From Bacteroidales bacterium (GTDB lineage: Bacteria; Bacteroidota; Bacteroidia; Bacteroidales; JAAUTT01): a stretch of DNA of 14,931 bases. Under the pieces are notes generated by a model that was given only the letters and a program-made list of their open reading frames with translations, was not told the origin of the DNA and made no database searches. Of the stretch, positions 1 through 7,805 are shown piece after piece. A program made the translations under genes and the position numbers. Within the stretch, counting starts at the first letter, position 1. Every line of letters begins with the position of its first letter. The stretch is taken from assembly GCA_025350365.1 (NCBI GenBank), contig JANXXY010000424.1, forward strand, positions 1-14,931. Reading direction: 5' to 3'.

Positions 1-374
1 TGAAGTCCAACACTTAATGAATTGTTATTGATGATCCGGTGATAAGCGCCCGATAAAAAAATACTATTGCCTTTTAACCGGATATCTCCCGACTCATCAT
101 TCACCAATAATAATCCGGCACTTATATGATGCTGCTTTAAATAAAACTGACGATCGTAGCTTACTGATGAAGTTCTGTAAGGAAGCGCTAAAGCTTTCCA
201 TTGATTTCTATAATTTCCAACAATTCTCCAATCACCTTCAAAATCGCCGGTAAGTGCAGGATTGAGATTTAAGGGACTGTTAAAATACTGACTGAAATGA
301 ATATCCTGCCCTTTTAAGGAATTAATACTGAAAAACAAAAGAAAAAACGTCAATATTTTTGCCAGCGTTCGCAA
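1..374 (-). CDS. PorP/SprF-family type IX secretion outer-membrane protein, N-terminal part (truncated by window edge)
   Basis: Reading the minus strand from 374 to 1 gives about 124 codons open to the window edge. The protein starts with a signal-peptide-like stretch (MRTLAKILTFFLLFF, then a likely cleavage before Gln in LKGQ). Next come QDIHFSQYFNSPLNLNPALTG-type residues, beginning DIHFSQYF and containing the NPALTG hallmark, then the WR...YRNQW and SYD motifs. These are typical of the mature N terminus of PorP/SprF proteins, predicted outer-membrane beta-barrels that help deliver or anchor T9SS cargo. No ATG exists in this frame between the upstream stop (near 480) and the signal peptide. 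The likeliest start is TTG at 374-372, which places the signal peptide correctly; a GTG at 449-447 would add an unlikely polar leader. It diverges from the large PKD protein with a type B sorting domain, the kind of cargo these proteins are known to accompany. Family call is strong; the exact partner role is inference. Confidence 0.88.
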   Translation of the reverse strand, partial: MRTLAKILTFFLLFFSINSLKGQDIHFSQYFNSPLNLNPALTGDFEGDWRIVGNYRNQWKALALPYRTSSVSYDRQFYLKQHHISAGLLLVNDESGDIRLKGNSIFLSGAYHRIINNNSLSVGL

Positions 375-577
375 AATAAATTTATTTTTTTGGTGAAATT
401 CTTTTCTTTTTTGTAGATTCAACCCGTAATTATTTGAATTATTGATCACTTGATAAAAATTAAAATCATATCAGATTGAATATAAACTCAAAAGAAAGAT
501 GGCCTAATATATATATTTTTTACAAATCTAGAAATCAATTTTGAACAACATTTTAAAAAAAAATTAAAACCGGGATC
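375..577. promoter_or_regulatory. Divergent intergenic region between the PorP/SprF gene and the PKD protein gene
   Basis: This is a very AT-rich 203-base spacer that must hold the promoters of both divergent genes. A 12-base AT palindrome (aatatatatatt, 506-517) lies in it. On the plus strand, caattttg at 536-543 matches the Bacteroidota -7 consensus TAnnTTTG at seven of eight positions and lies 35 bases before the ATG of the PKD gene. No convincing -33 element was found, and no clear promoter on the minus strand. The promoter assignment is tentative. Confidence 0.3.
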
Positions 578-3500
578 ATGAAAATAAAAAGCATTCTTAT
601 AATCATTGGAATTGCTGTGTTTTTTGTAACTTCAGTGAATGGTCAGGTAATAGCTGATTTTTCTGCTGATAAAACATCATCATGTTCTTCTGATAAAGTT
701 TCATTTACAAATACAAGCACCGGCGCCACTTCGTATTCCTGGGATTTAGGAAATGGCAATACTTCAGTTGAGAAGGATGCTCAGGCTATTTATTCAAGTC
801 CGGGCAGTTATACCGTCAAGTTAACCATTAATGGTAATGCAGCATACACAAAATCAGTTGTAATAAAGGCATTTAAAAATCCATCGGCGGCATTTAGTGC
901 AAATAATAAATTATGCACCGGGCAAACAGTAAAGTTTAACGACTTGTCCACACTTGGCGATGCCCCTCTGAAAACATGGTTTTGGGACTTTCGCAATGGA
1001 ACAACCAAAACAGAACAAAATCCGACATTGCCTTATAATGTGGCTGGTAAATTCGACGTTTTTTTAACCGTTACAGATAATAATGGTTGTGCGGCGAGTT
1101 TGGAAAAGAAACAATATATTGATGTTGTTGATAAACCAGCCGTAAGATTTCAAGCTTCACCTTCAAATGCCTGCAAAACACCTACTACCGTTAAATTTAC
1201 AAATACTTCCACCGGAGGAGGCATTTTGACTTATGAGTGGGACTTCCTTGGCGGGAATACTTCAACGTTGAAAGAGCCAAGTTTTACCTATACTAGTTTC
1301 GGATCCTACAATGTAAAACTAAAGGTAACTTCAGATTATGGTTGTTCTGATAACCTTTTGGTACAAGCTGTTACAATAGTGGCGGTAAAAGCTTCCGGCA
1401 CCCTAAATCAAGGTGGAAAAACTATTCTGAATAACGGGATTGTCTGCGCCGGAGATATAAATTTTCAAAGCACTTCTACGGGAGGTTCACCTATTTACTG
1501 GGATTTTGGAGATGGTTCAACTCCTGATAATGCATATTTATCAAGTGGTGTTCATAACTATTCGACTGCCGGAACTTTTATTATTAAACTGATTGCTTCA
1601 CCTGGAAATACATGCGCCGATACCGTAAAATGGACTGTTAAGGTTGAAAAGGCAACGGCCGGATTTACAATGAGCCCTGATAATTCCTGTCAATCACCTG
1701 CTACTGTTCAGTTTACTAACACCTCGGTAAATGCAACCTCCTATTTGTGGACGTTTCCTGATGGAACCACTTTTACAACGCTGAATACATCCCATATTTT
1801 TACTGTTCCCGCAGATAAGGATGCCTTTGTAATTCATGAGGCTCATTCCTTTGATATTACTCTTCAAGCTAAAACCACCAATGGTTGCACAAGCGAAAAA
1901 ATCAATACATTTATAATTAGTCGCCCTACGGCAATGTTTTCAGCCGACACCATCATGGGTTGCCTTCCTTTAAAAGTAAATTTTATCGATAAAAGTAAAA
2001 GTGACGCCCCAATAGCCCTCTACCAATGGGAATTTGGCGACAATACATCGCAAACCACAGCTACCGGCTCAATCAATTATACCTATAAATCAACGGGTAT
2101 TTTTAAATCGAGGTTAATTATTACCAACAACGATGTAAACAATTGTAAAGATACTTCTTACTATATAACTATTAAAGTTGGCAATGTGCCTATTCCAAAA
2201 TTTAAAGCCGAAACAGCAACCTCCTGTTCTTCAAATCCAGTTAGATTGACAGATTTAACTTCGCCTGCCGACAAGGTTGATTTTTGGCAATATTCATCTA
2301 TGGGAACCAGCATCAATACTTGTTCAAATGTGGCCAATCCCGATTGGAAATTCAGGAATGAAGTTGGTAATCTGTCAGTAAACCTTAAAGTCGGAAGTAA
2401 TGGATGTTTTCATGATACTACCATTAATAATGTTATTAATAACCTTGGGCCTATCGGAAATTTTACATATGATCTGAATTGTTCCGATCCTCTTATTTAT
2501 ACCTTCACGGGAGTTGCTAAAGGAGCGACATCGTATGAGTGGGATTTTGGCGATTTACCAAAGGCAACTGTCTTGAGCCCAATACATACATTTACTGCCG
2601 GAGGCAACTATCTGGTAAAATTTATTACCCATAACGCCAGCTGCCACGATACTATTTCTCAAATGGTTTACGTGCGTCAGCCTAATCCTCAATTTACAAT
2701 GGATGTTAAAGGTTGTGTTGGCGATGAAATTACATTAACCGGAAAACCATCACATAAAATTACACCGGTTTTATGCCGCGAAAGTTATTTGTGGAATTTC
2801 AGTGATCAAACGGCAGTTTTATATACTGACAAAGATGACATTAAGCATACCTTTAATAAGAGAGGAACATATAATGTTTCGTTAACAACTATTTATGATA
2901 ACGGATGCACTCAAACCATATCCAAACCAATAAGAATTTATCAACCGTTTGCCGGTTTTAAAGCCGATAAAGTCTTTGGTTGTACACCACTACCTATCAT
3001 TATTACAGATACCTCAAAATTAGATGGAAATGCATTTTCAAAATTGGAGTTTAATTACGGTGATGGCACTTTGCCGGTTACTATTACAAGCGGAGCTGCA
3101 ATTAATCATGAGTATAAAAGCATTACCTCTGTAAGCTATATCGCGACTTTAACAGTTACCGATGTAGCGAATTGTATATCGATTGCCAGTCTTCCCATTG
3201 GTATTGGTGATCCTATAGCTAATTTTTCTGTGGATAATCTAAAGCCATGTGCCGGCTCGCCTGTGCAGTTTAATGCTTACGAGCCACAACCAGATAGTGT
3301 TATATGGGATTTTGGTGATGGTGAAAAGAGCAAACTACTTTCCGGTTCTCAGATTCACAAATATAATAAAGAGGGTAAGTTTAAATTGAATATGAAGGTT
3401 TACAAATACGGGTGTATGAAGGATTCAACTACAGTAGTTGATTATATTACTGTTCAGAAAGCCAGCGCACAGTTTACAGTTTCCGATTCAGTGTGGAATT

Positions 3501-4966
3501 GTTATCCTAAGCCCATACAGCTAATGCCAAAATTTGTTAGCAAGGAAACGGTTAGCGGAATTTGGGATTTCGGAAGCGGAAATAATGTGGGGGCTATTGA
3601 TACTTCAAAGCATCCTCAGATATATACCTATACTTATTCCACGCCGGGAGTTTATAGGCCTAAACTATCCATTACAACAAGTTCTGGTTGTATCGACACA
3701 TTTAGCCGGATTATAAAAATTACCGGCCCAACCGGAACATTTACAGCAATTCCGGAAAACGCATGTAAAGGCACCGAGATTACACTTGCTCTCAAGGATA
3801 CTGCTAATCTGGTGAAATTTGAATGGGATCTTGGCGACGGACGAGTAGTAAATGGAAACCCTGTAACATTTAAATATACAACCAGCGGTGATAAGCTTAT
3901 CGGGTTAATTCTTTATGGTAGAATGGAAAACTGTAAGCCAGTGGATACCGTTCGGTATCATATGGGTTTAAAGGCGCAGTTTTCTATTAACAATCCTGTT
4001 ATTTGCGAAAAAAGTAATTTGGTGTTTGTAAATGAATCTATTGGACAAAATAACCAGATCTGGGATTTTGGTGATGGCACCCCGAATTCTGCTGAGACAA
4101 ATCCTAAGCATATTTTTTCATCCGGACAGTTTACTATAAAGCTCATTGCTAATAGCGCCAGTTGTGTTGATACTTCTCAAAAAATTATTATTGTAAATCC
4201 CTTGCCTGTACTTAAAATTAGTAATGATACAATCATTTGCCTCGGGGCAACTGCTTCAATACACGCATATGGAGGAGATCAAATTGTTTGGCATCCCACG
4301 GTCGGCTTAACGGATTCAACTATTAATCATTTGGTTATTCTGCCAAAGGCCACCGAATATTATAAAGCTACGGTTAAAATTAATTCTACCCAATGCACAA
4401 ACTCCGATTCTGTTTTAGTATTCGTTCAGCAACCACCTGTTATTACACTAAATTTTGCGAATGATACTACCATACATATAGGAGAACAAATTGCACTAAA
4501 TATAACAACTCAAGTACCCGTTTCATATATCTGGTCGCCAAATTATAGTTTGTCATGTATCAATTGTCCCGATCCCATTGCTAAACCTTTATTAGAAACC
4601 ATTTATAGAATTGATGTGAAGGATGTTAATGGTTGTTTTAAGGATAGTGCATCTATAAAAATAATGATCAACAACAATATTCCTCTTGAATTGCCCAGCG
4701 CCTTTACACCTTCCGGCGACGAGACAAATAGGATTCTTTCACCAAAAGGTTTTGGAATAGAGGAATTGCTCGAATTTAAGATTTATAACCGATGGGGAAA
4801 TCTTGTATTTTCATCAAATGATATTTCCAAGGGATGGGATGGAAAATACCAGGGTAAGGATCAACCTATTGATACTTATATTTATGTAGTAACTGCCCGA
4901 ATGGCAACCCCGGATGGTAATGGCATATTGAAAACAATTAAAGGAACGGTTTTATTGATGAGGTGA
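578..4966 (+). CDS. Large secreted multi-PKD protein with type B T9SS (gliding-associated) C-terminal sorting domain
   Basis: A 1462-residue exported protein. Residues 1-22 form a Sec signal peptide (MKIKSILIIIGIAVFF, cleavage likely after NG before Gln23). Residues about 25-1207 contain roughly 14 degenerate PKD-like modules of 75-95 residues, each with a variant of the WDFGDG turn and a closing Y..P/G.Y.V.L strand. Examples are WDFGDGS, WEFGD, WDFGDGE and WDFGDGT. Residues about 1208-1284 and 1285-1368 are two Ig-like modules of the kind seen in T9SS surface proteins, the second with CINCPDP. The end (about 1372-1462) is a type B (CHU_C-like) sorting domain with AFTPSGDETN, IYNRWG at 1402-1407, GWDG at 1419-1422 and a terminal GTVLLMR. 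Such proteins are carried across the outer membrane by T9SS and are often adhesins or motility proteins. The neighbouring divergent PorP/SprF gene supports this. No catalytic domain is visible. The specific ligand is unknown. Confidence 0.93.
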   Translation: MKIKSILIIIGIAVFFVTSVNGQVIADFSADKTSSCSSDKVSFTNTSTGATSYSWDLGNGNTSVEKDAQAIYSSPGSYTVKLTINGNAAYTKSVVIKAFKNPSAAFSANNKLCTGQTVKFNDLSTLGDAPLKTWFWDFRNGTTKTEQNPTLPYNVAGKFDVFLTVTDNNGCAASLEKKQYIDVVDKPAVRFQASPSNACKTPTTVKFTNTSTGGGILTYEWDFLGGNTSTLKEPSFTYTSFGSYNVKLKVTSDYGCSDNLLVQAVTIVAVKASGTLNQGGKTILNNGIVCAGDINFQSTSTGGSPIYWDFGDGSTPDNAYLSSGVHNYSTAGTFIIKLIASPGNTCADTVKWTVKVEKATAGFTMSPDNSCQSPATVQFTNTSVNATSYLWTFPDGTTFTTLNTSHIFTVPADKDAFVIHEAHSFDITLQAKTTNGCTSEKINTFIISRPTAMFSADTIMGCLPLKVNFIDKSKSDAPIALYQWEFGDNTSQTTATGSINYTYKSTGIFKSRLIITNNDVNNCKDTSYYITIKVGNVPIPKFKAETATSCSSNPVRLTDLTSPADKVDFWQYSSMGTSINTCSNVANPDWKFRNEVGNLSVNLKVGSNGCFHDTTINNVINNLGPIGNFTYDLNCSDPLIYTFTGVAKGATSYEWDFGDLPKATVLSPIHTFTAGGNYLVKFITHNASCHDTISQMVYVRQPNPQFTMDVKGCVGDEITLTGKPSHKITPVLCRESYLWNFSDQTAVLYTDKDDIKHTFNKRGTYNVSLTTIYDNGCTQTISKPIRIYQPFAGFKADKVFGCTPLPIIITDTSKLDGNAFSKLEFNYGDGTLPVTITSGAAINHEYKSITSVSYIATLTVTDVANCISIASLPIGIGDPIANFSVDNLKPCAGSPVQFNAYEPQPDSVIWDFGDGEKSKLLSGSQIHKYNKEGKFKLNMKVYKYGCMKDSTTVVDYITVQKASAQFTVSDSVWNCYPKPIQLMPKFVSKETVSGIWDFGSGNNVGAIDTSKHPQIYTYTYSTPGVYRPKLSITTSSGCIDTFSRIIKITGPTGTFTAIPENACKGTEITLALKDTANLVKFEWDLGDGRVVNGNPVTFKYTTSGDKLIGLILYGRMENCKPVDTVRYHMGLKAQFSINNPVICEKSNLVFVNESIGQNNQIWDFGDGTPNSAETNPKHIFSSGQFTIKLIANSASCVDTSQKIIIVNPLPVLKISNDTIICLGATASIHAYGGDQIVWHPTVGLTDSTINHLVILPKATEYYKATVKINSTQCTNSDSVLVFVQQPPVITLNFANDTTIHIGEQIALNITTQVPVSYIWSPNYSLSCINCPDPIAKPLLETIYRIDVKDVNGCFKDSASIKIMINNNIPLELPSAFTPSGDETNRILSPKGFGIEELLEFKIYNRWGNLVFSSNDISKGWDGKYQGKDQPIDTYIYVVTARMATPDGNGILKTIKGTVLLMR

Positions 4967-5056
4967 TATTTAAAAGAGTATTTTGAAGATAACATGGCAG
5001 GCAACCATCACACCTTCTTATCTCTTGGTTATAATTCCTTTTTAGCCTGAAAAAAT

Positions 5057-5076
5057 TTATCAACAACTGTTAATAA
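5057..5076. promoter_or_regulatory. Inverted pair of DnaA-box-like 9-mers
   Basis: TTATCAACA (5057-5065) is followed after two bases by TGTTAATAA (5068-5076), whose reverse complement is TTATTAACA. Each differs from the classical DnaA box TTATCCACA at one position. The arrangement sits about 260 bases before the dnaB start. It could be a DnaA-binding regulatory site or simply an AT-rich dyad. Confidence 0.35.
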
Positions 5077-5085
5077 CTTCATTTA

Positions 5086-5106
5086 GCAGTTTGTTTATAA
5101 AACTGC
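5086..5106. repeat. Small inverted repeat (7-base arms, 7-base loop)
   Basis: gcagttt (5086-5092) pairs with aaactgc (5100-5106) around the loop gtttata. No T-run follows it on either strand, so it is not a convincing intrinsic terminator for the upstream PKD gene. It lies ten bases past the DnaA-box-like dyad. Confidence 0.4.
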
Positions 5107-5140
5107 GCACTTTCGTTTCTGGTACCGGACTTTCTTTTTC

Positions 5141-5148
5141 TATCTTTG
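5141..5148 (+). promoter_or_regulatory. Candidate -7 promoter element for dnaB
   Basis: TATCTTTG is an exact match to the Bacteroidota -7 consensus TAnnTTTG, and the same 8-mer occurs in front of the PASTA gene. Use of this site would give a dnaB leader of about 180 bases. A weaker ttattttg (5290-5297, seven of eight positions) lies nearer the start and could be the real element. No clear -33 TTTG was seen for either. Confidence 0.4.
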
Positions 5149-5207
5149 AATTCTGGAATTTATTAGGATATTAAACCCTGAAAATGCCATTAGTAAAATA
5201 TAAAACT

Positions 5208-5221
5208 CTGAATATATTCAG
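5208..5221. repeat. Perfect 14-base palindrome in the dnaB leader
   Basis: ctgaatatattcag reads the same on both strands. It lies between the candidate promoter at 5141 and the dnaB start at 5337, a position that would suit an operator for a dimeric regulator. The AT-rich core makes chance occurrence possible. Confidence 0.4.
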
Positions 5222-5336
5222 TTTACATTCAACGATTATTATCGGATTACATGAATGATGTGAAAAATTTGCTTATCTATTTCTACTAATTATTTTGTCG
5301 TTCGACTTACTATTTGATACTCACTACTTTTAACAT

Positions 5337-6860
5337 ATGGCTAAGAAAGAATACCCCAGTAGAAATAATGTAATTCCCATTGACTTGGCAGGAAAGATTC
5401 CTCCACAGGCTATCGAATTGGAAGAAGCGGTTCTGGGAGCCTTGATGCTCGAAAAGGATTCGATTCTATTGGTAATTGATATTCTGAAACCCGAGAGTTT
5501 CTACAAAGACGTTCACCAAAAGATATTTAAGGCCATTCTGGATCTTGCTACCAGACAAGAACCCATTGACCTTCTTACGGTTACCGAATCGTTGCGGCGC
5601 AATAGTACACTCGAAGATATTGGTGGTCCATACTACATCACACAGCTTACATCAAAAGTGGCGTCGGCGGCGCATATCGAATTTCATGCCCGTATTATTG
5701 CACAAAAACACATTCAGAGGGAACTGATACGTGCATCCAGCGAAATTCAGAACATGGCTTTCGACGATAGCAAAGACATTGATGAGCTACTCGATTTTTC
5801 GGAAAGTTCCATATTTAAGATTGCCGAAGGAAGCATTAAAAAAGAAATTCAACCCGTCAATGTTCTTATTAAGGAAGCTATTCTCCAAATGCAGGAGGCC
5901 GCCAAACGCGACGATAATTTAAGTGGTATTCCGTCGGGCTTCACTAAGCTTGACAGGCTCACATCGGGCTGGCAACGATCCGACCTTATTATTATCGCAG
6001 GTCGTCCTTCGATGGGTAAAACGGCGTTTGTGCTGTCGATGGCCCGCAACATGGCGGCAGAGCATAAATGTGGTGTTGCCATTTTCTCACTCGAAATGTC
6101 GTCGATACAATTGGTGAACCGTTTAATTTGTGCCGAAACTGAATTATCGTCGGAACGCATTCGTAATGGACGGTTAGAGAATCATGAATGGGAACAGCTT
6201 GACCGTAAGATCAAAACCCTAGTAGATGCGCCCATATATATCGACGATACTCCCGCCATTTCAGTGTACGAACTTAGAGCTAAACTTCGCCGGTTAACCA
6301 GCAAATCAAAGATAGACATTGTTATTATCGATTACCTTCAGTTGATGACCTGTAATATCGATACCAGAGGAAGCCGTGAACAGGAAGTAGCACATATTTC
6401 GCGTAATTTAAAGGTAATAGCCAAGGAACTGAACGTTCCTATTCTGGCTCTTTCGCAGCTCAACCGTTCCGTGGAAGTACGTTCTGGAACAAAGCGTCCG
6501 CAATTATCTGACCTTCGGGAATCGGGCGCCATCGAGCAGGATGCCGACATCGTTGCTTTTATTCACCGTCCTGAAAAGTACGGTTTTCTCGAAGATGAAG
6601 ACGGAAATTCGCTTCGCGGCGTAGCCGAAATCATCATTGCTAAACATCGTAATGGTGCTTTGGACGATGTACGATTGAGATTCCGTGATGAGTTTGCCAA
6701 GTTCGTTGATCTGGAAGATATTGATCCTTATATACCTGAAGCTGCTGAAGCGCCTAAAATATTTGGTTCAAAAATGAATCAGGATTATGGTAAGGTATCC
6801 ACCACCGCGCCTTTTGAAATGGGCAGAAATACCGGATTTGACTCTGAAGCGCCTTTTTAG
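5337..6860 (+). CDS. dnaB: Replicative DNA helicase DnaB
   Basis: A hexameric 5'-3' helicase that unwinds DNA at the replication fork and interacts with primase. The 507-residue length is usual for the phylum (E. coli DnaB is 471). The N-terminal DnaB domain begins at PPQAIELEEAVLGALM (about residues 22-37), with the linker region near 170-190. The RecA-like helicase core carries Walker A GRPSMGKT at 222-229 (Lys228, Thr229), the FSLEMS motif, Walker B IVIIDYLQLM with Asp332, the LSQLNRSVE motif, and KHRNG with Lys436 and Arg438, equivalent to the conserved K-x-R that includes the arginine finger. No intein interrupts these motifs. The C-terminal tail of about 50 residues is poorly conserved. 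The ATG at 5337 gives the expected short basic leader MAKKEYP. It appears to be its own transcription unit, with a long leader upstream and a strong hairpin immediately after the stop. Confidence 0.98.
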   Translation: MAKKEYPSRNNVIPIDLAGKIPPQAIELEEAVLGALMLEKDSILLVIDILKPESFYKDVHQKIFKAILDLATRQEPIDLLTVTESLRRNSTLEDIGGPYYITQLTSKVASAAHIEFHARIIAQKHIQRELIRASSEIQNMAFDDSKDIDELLDFSESSIFKIAEGSIKKEIQPVNVLIKEAILQMQEAAKRDDNLSGIPSGFTKLDRLTSGWQRSDLIIIAGRPSMGKTAFVLSMARNMAAEHKCGVAIFSLEMSSIQLVNRLICAETELSSERIRNGRLENHEWEQLDRKIKTLVDAPIYIDDTPAISVYELRAKLRRLTSKSKIDIVIIDYLQLMTCNIDTRGSREQEVAHISRNLKVIAKELNVPILALSQLNRSVEVRSGTKRPQLSDLRESGAIEQDADIVAFIHRPEKYGFLEDEDGNSLRGVAEIIIAKHRNGALDDVRLRFRDEFAKFVDLEDIDPYIPEAAEAPKIFGSKMNQDYGKVSTTAPFEMGRNTGFDSEAPF

Positions 6861-6865
6861 GTGGA

Positions 6866-6899
6866 AGCAATAAAGTCCGGCAGACCGGACTTTATTGCT
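6866..6899. terminator. Strong perfect hairpin after dnaB, probable intrinsic terminator
   Basis: Two 15-base arms, agcaataaagtccgg (6866-6880) and ccggactttattgct (6885-6899), are perfect reverse complements around the loop caga. The structure begins five bases after the dnaB TAG. The downstream arm holds the T-rich tttatt after a GC-rich base, so the U-tract is partly inside the stem and matched by an A-tract on the other side. That makes it potentially bidirectional. Confidence 0.8.
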
Positions 6900-6963
6900 C
6901 AAGCTTATCTCTTGCGACTCCTATTATATTTTACCTCTAATTTAGTATCTCCCGATATAATTT

Positions 6964-6971
6964 TATCTTTG
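6964..6971 (+). promoter_or_regulatory. Candidate -7 promoter element for the PASTA-T9SS-rluD operon
   Basis: TATCTTTG matches the Bacteroidota -7 consensus TAnnTTTG exactly. It lies 33 bases before the ATG at 7004 and 65 bases past the terminator-like hairpin, which fits a fresh transcription start near 6978 with a short leader. No clear -33 TTTG was found at the expected distance. Confidence 0.55.
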
Positions 6972-7003
6972 TTGCTGCGTTTATAAATCATACCTTTTTT
7001 GAC

Positions 7004-7804
7004 ATGAAGGATCTTATTGCATTTTTTCAGAATCGTGACGTTCAAAAACAAATAATTTATTTTTTTGGTGGATTAGTTGCTTTTATTATTTTAATTTTCT
7101 TATCGTTACGTGTTTATACCCGTCATGGCCAGGCACTTTCGGTTCCCGATTTTAGCGGAAAAAAGATGGAGGAAGCTACCAGCATGGCCGACCAAAAGCG
7201 ACTGCGTCTGGTAGTATCCGATTCGTCGTTTGTTCAAGGTCAGGCACCTGGCGTGGTGATTGGCCAAAATCCATCGTTCGATACCAAAGTAAAGGAAAAC
7301 AGAACTATTTTTATTACCATCAACGCGATCAATCCCGAAAAAGTTGAGATGCCCGATGTGGTTGGCGTATCCCTGCGCGAAGCCGAAGCCAGACTTATGC
7401 GATATGGTTTGAGAATTGGTTCTAAACGATACGTTCCCGATCCTGGCAAAGACTATGTATTACGGCAGATATTCCGAAACAGAGATATAACCAAAGGCAC
7501 CAAGGTGATTAAAGGCTCCTATATTGATTTAGTTGTAGGAGGTGGATATGGTAATGCCGAAGGCTCAGTACCAAACCTGAAAGGGCTGACCCTTGATGAA
7601 GCTAAAGAAGTGCTTTCACACAATTATCTCAATTTTGGAGCAACTATTTACGATAATTCCATAGAAACTTATCAGGACACTCTTAGTGCCATTATCTGGA
7701 AACAAAAGCCGGGATATGGAACCTCTTTAAGTATGGGATCTTCTATCGATGTTTGGTTTTCAGTAAACAAACCAAAAACAAATCCCGATTCAACTCAAAA
7801 TTAA
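7004..7804 (+). CDS. Membrane-anchored protein with three PASTA domains
   Basis: 266 residues. A short cytoplasmic N terminus is followed by one membrane segment (about 19-40, IIYFFGGLVAFIILIFLSL) and then three tandem PASTA modules facing the periplasm: about 44-107 (from SVPDFSG), 113-178 (from MPDVVGVSLREAE) and 186-256 (from SVPNLKGLTLDEA). PASTA modules are known from penicillin-binding proteins and Ser/Thr kinases, where they bind peptidoglycan fragments or act as spacers. Here there is neither a kinase nor a transpeptidase domain. The tail is a short polar stretch (NPDSTQN). It is first in a tight plus-strand cluster and ends one base before the next ATG, so translation is probably coupled. 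The nearby ddl supports a cell-wall-linked role, but its exact function is unknown. A stand-alone PASTA protein near ddl and rluD is, to my recollection, a recurrent Bacteroidota arrangement. Confidence 0.92.
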   Translation: MKDLIAFFQNRDVQKQIIYFFGGLVAFIILIFLSLRVYTRHGQALSVPDFSGKKMEEATSMADQKRLRLVVSDSSFVQGQAPGVVIGQNPSFDTKVKENRTIFITINAINPEKVEMPDVVGVSLREAEARLMRYGLRIGSKRYVPDPGKDYVLRQIFRNRDITKGTKVIKGSYIDLVVGGGYGNAEGSVPNLKGLTLDEAKEVLSHNYLNFGATIYDNSIETYQDTLSAIIWKQKPGYGTSLSMGSSIDVWFSVNKPKTNPDSTQN

Positions 7805-7805
7805 T

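Larger units (their letters stand above)
4967..5336. other. 370-base non-coding region upstream of dnaB
   Basis: No convincing gene lies here. It holds, in order: an inverted pair of DnaA-box-like 9-mers (5057-5076), a small hairpin (5086-5106), an exact TAnnTTTG element (5141-5148) and a 14-base perfect palindrome (5208-5221). A 24-codon reading frame starting at ATG 5184 and ending at TGA 5258 overlaps the palindrome, but I have no support for its translation. No clear terminator was found for the upstream PKD gene. Each listed element is visible in the sequence; their regulatory meaning is inference. Confidence 0.6.

Noticed and set aside
578..4966. Toxin or protease domain hidden in the large PKD protein
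   Set aside because: All of the length between signal peptide and sorting domain is accounted for by PKD/Ig-like modules; I saw no catalytic motif.
5849..6160. 103-codon open frame on the minus strand inside dnaB
   Set aside because: It lies wholly opposite the conserved helicase core, has no recognisable motif or start context, and is best explained as a shadow of dnaB codon use.
5337..6860. Intein or phage origin of dnaB
   Set aside because: Walker A, Walker B and the KHRNG region are uninterrupted, and no phage gene is in the window; this is the chromosomal helicase.
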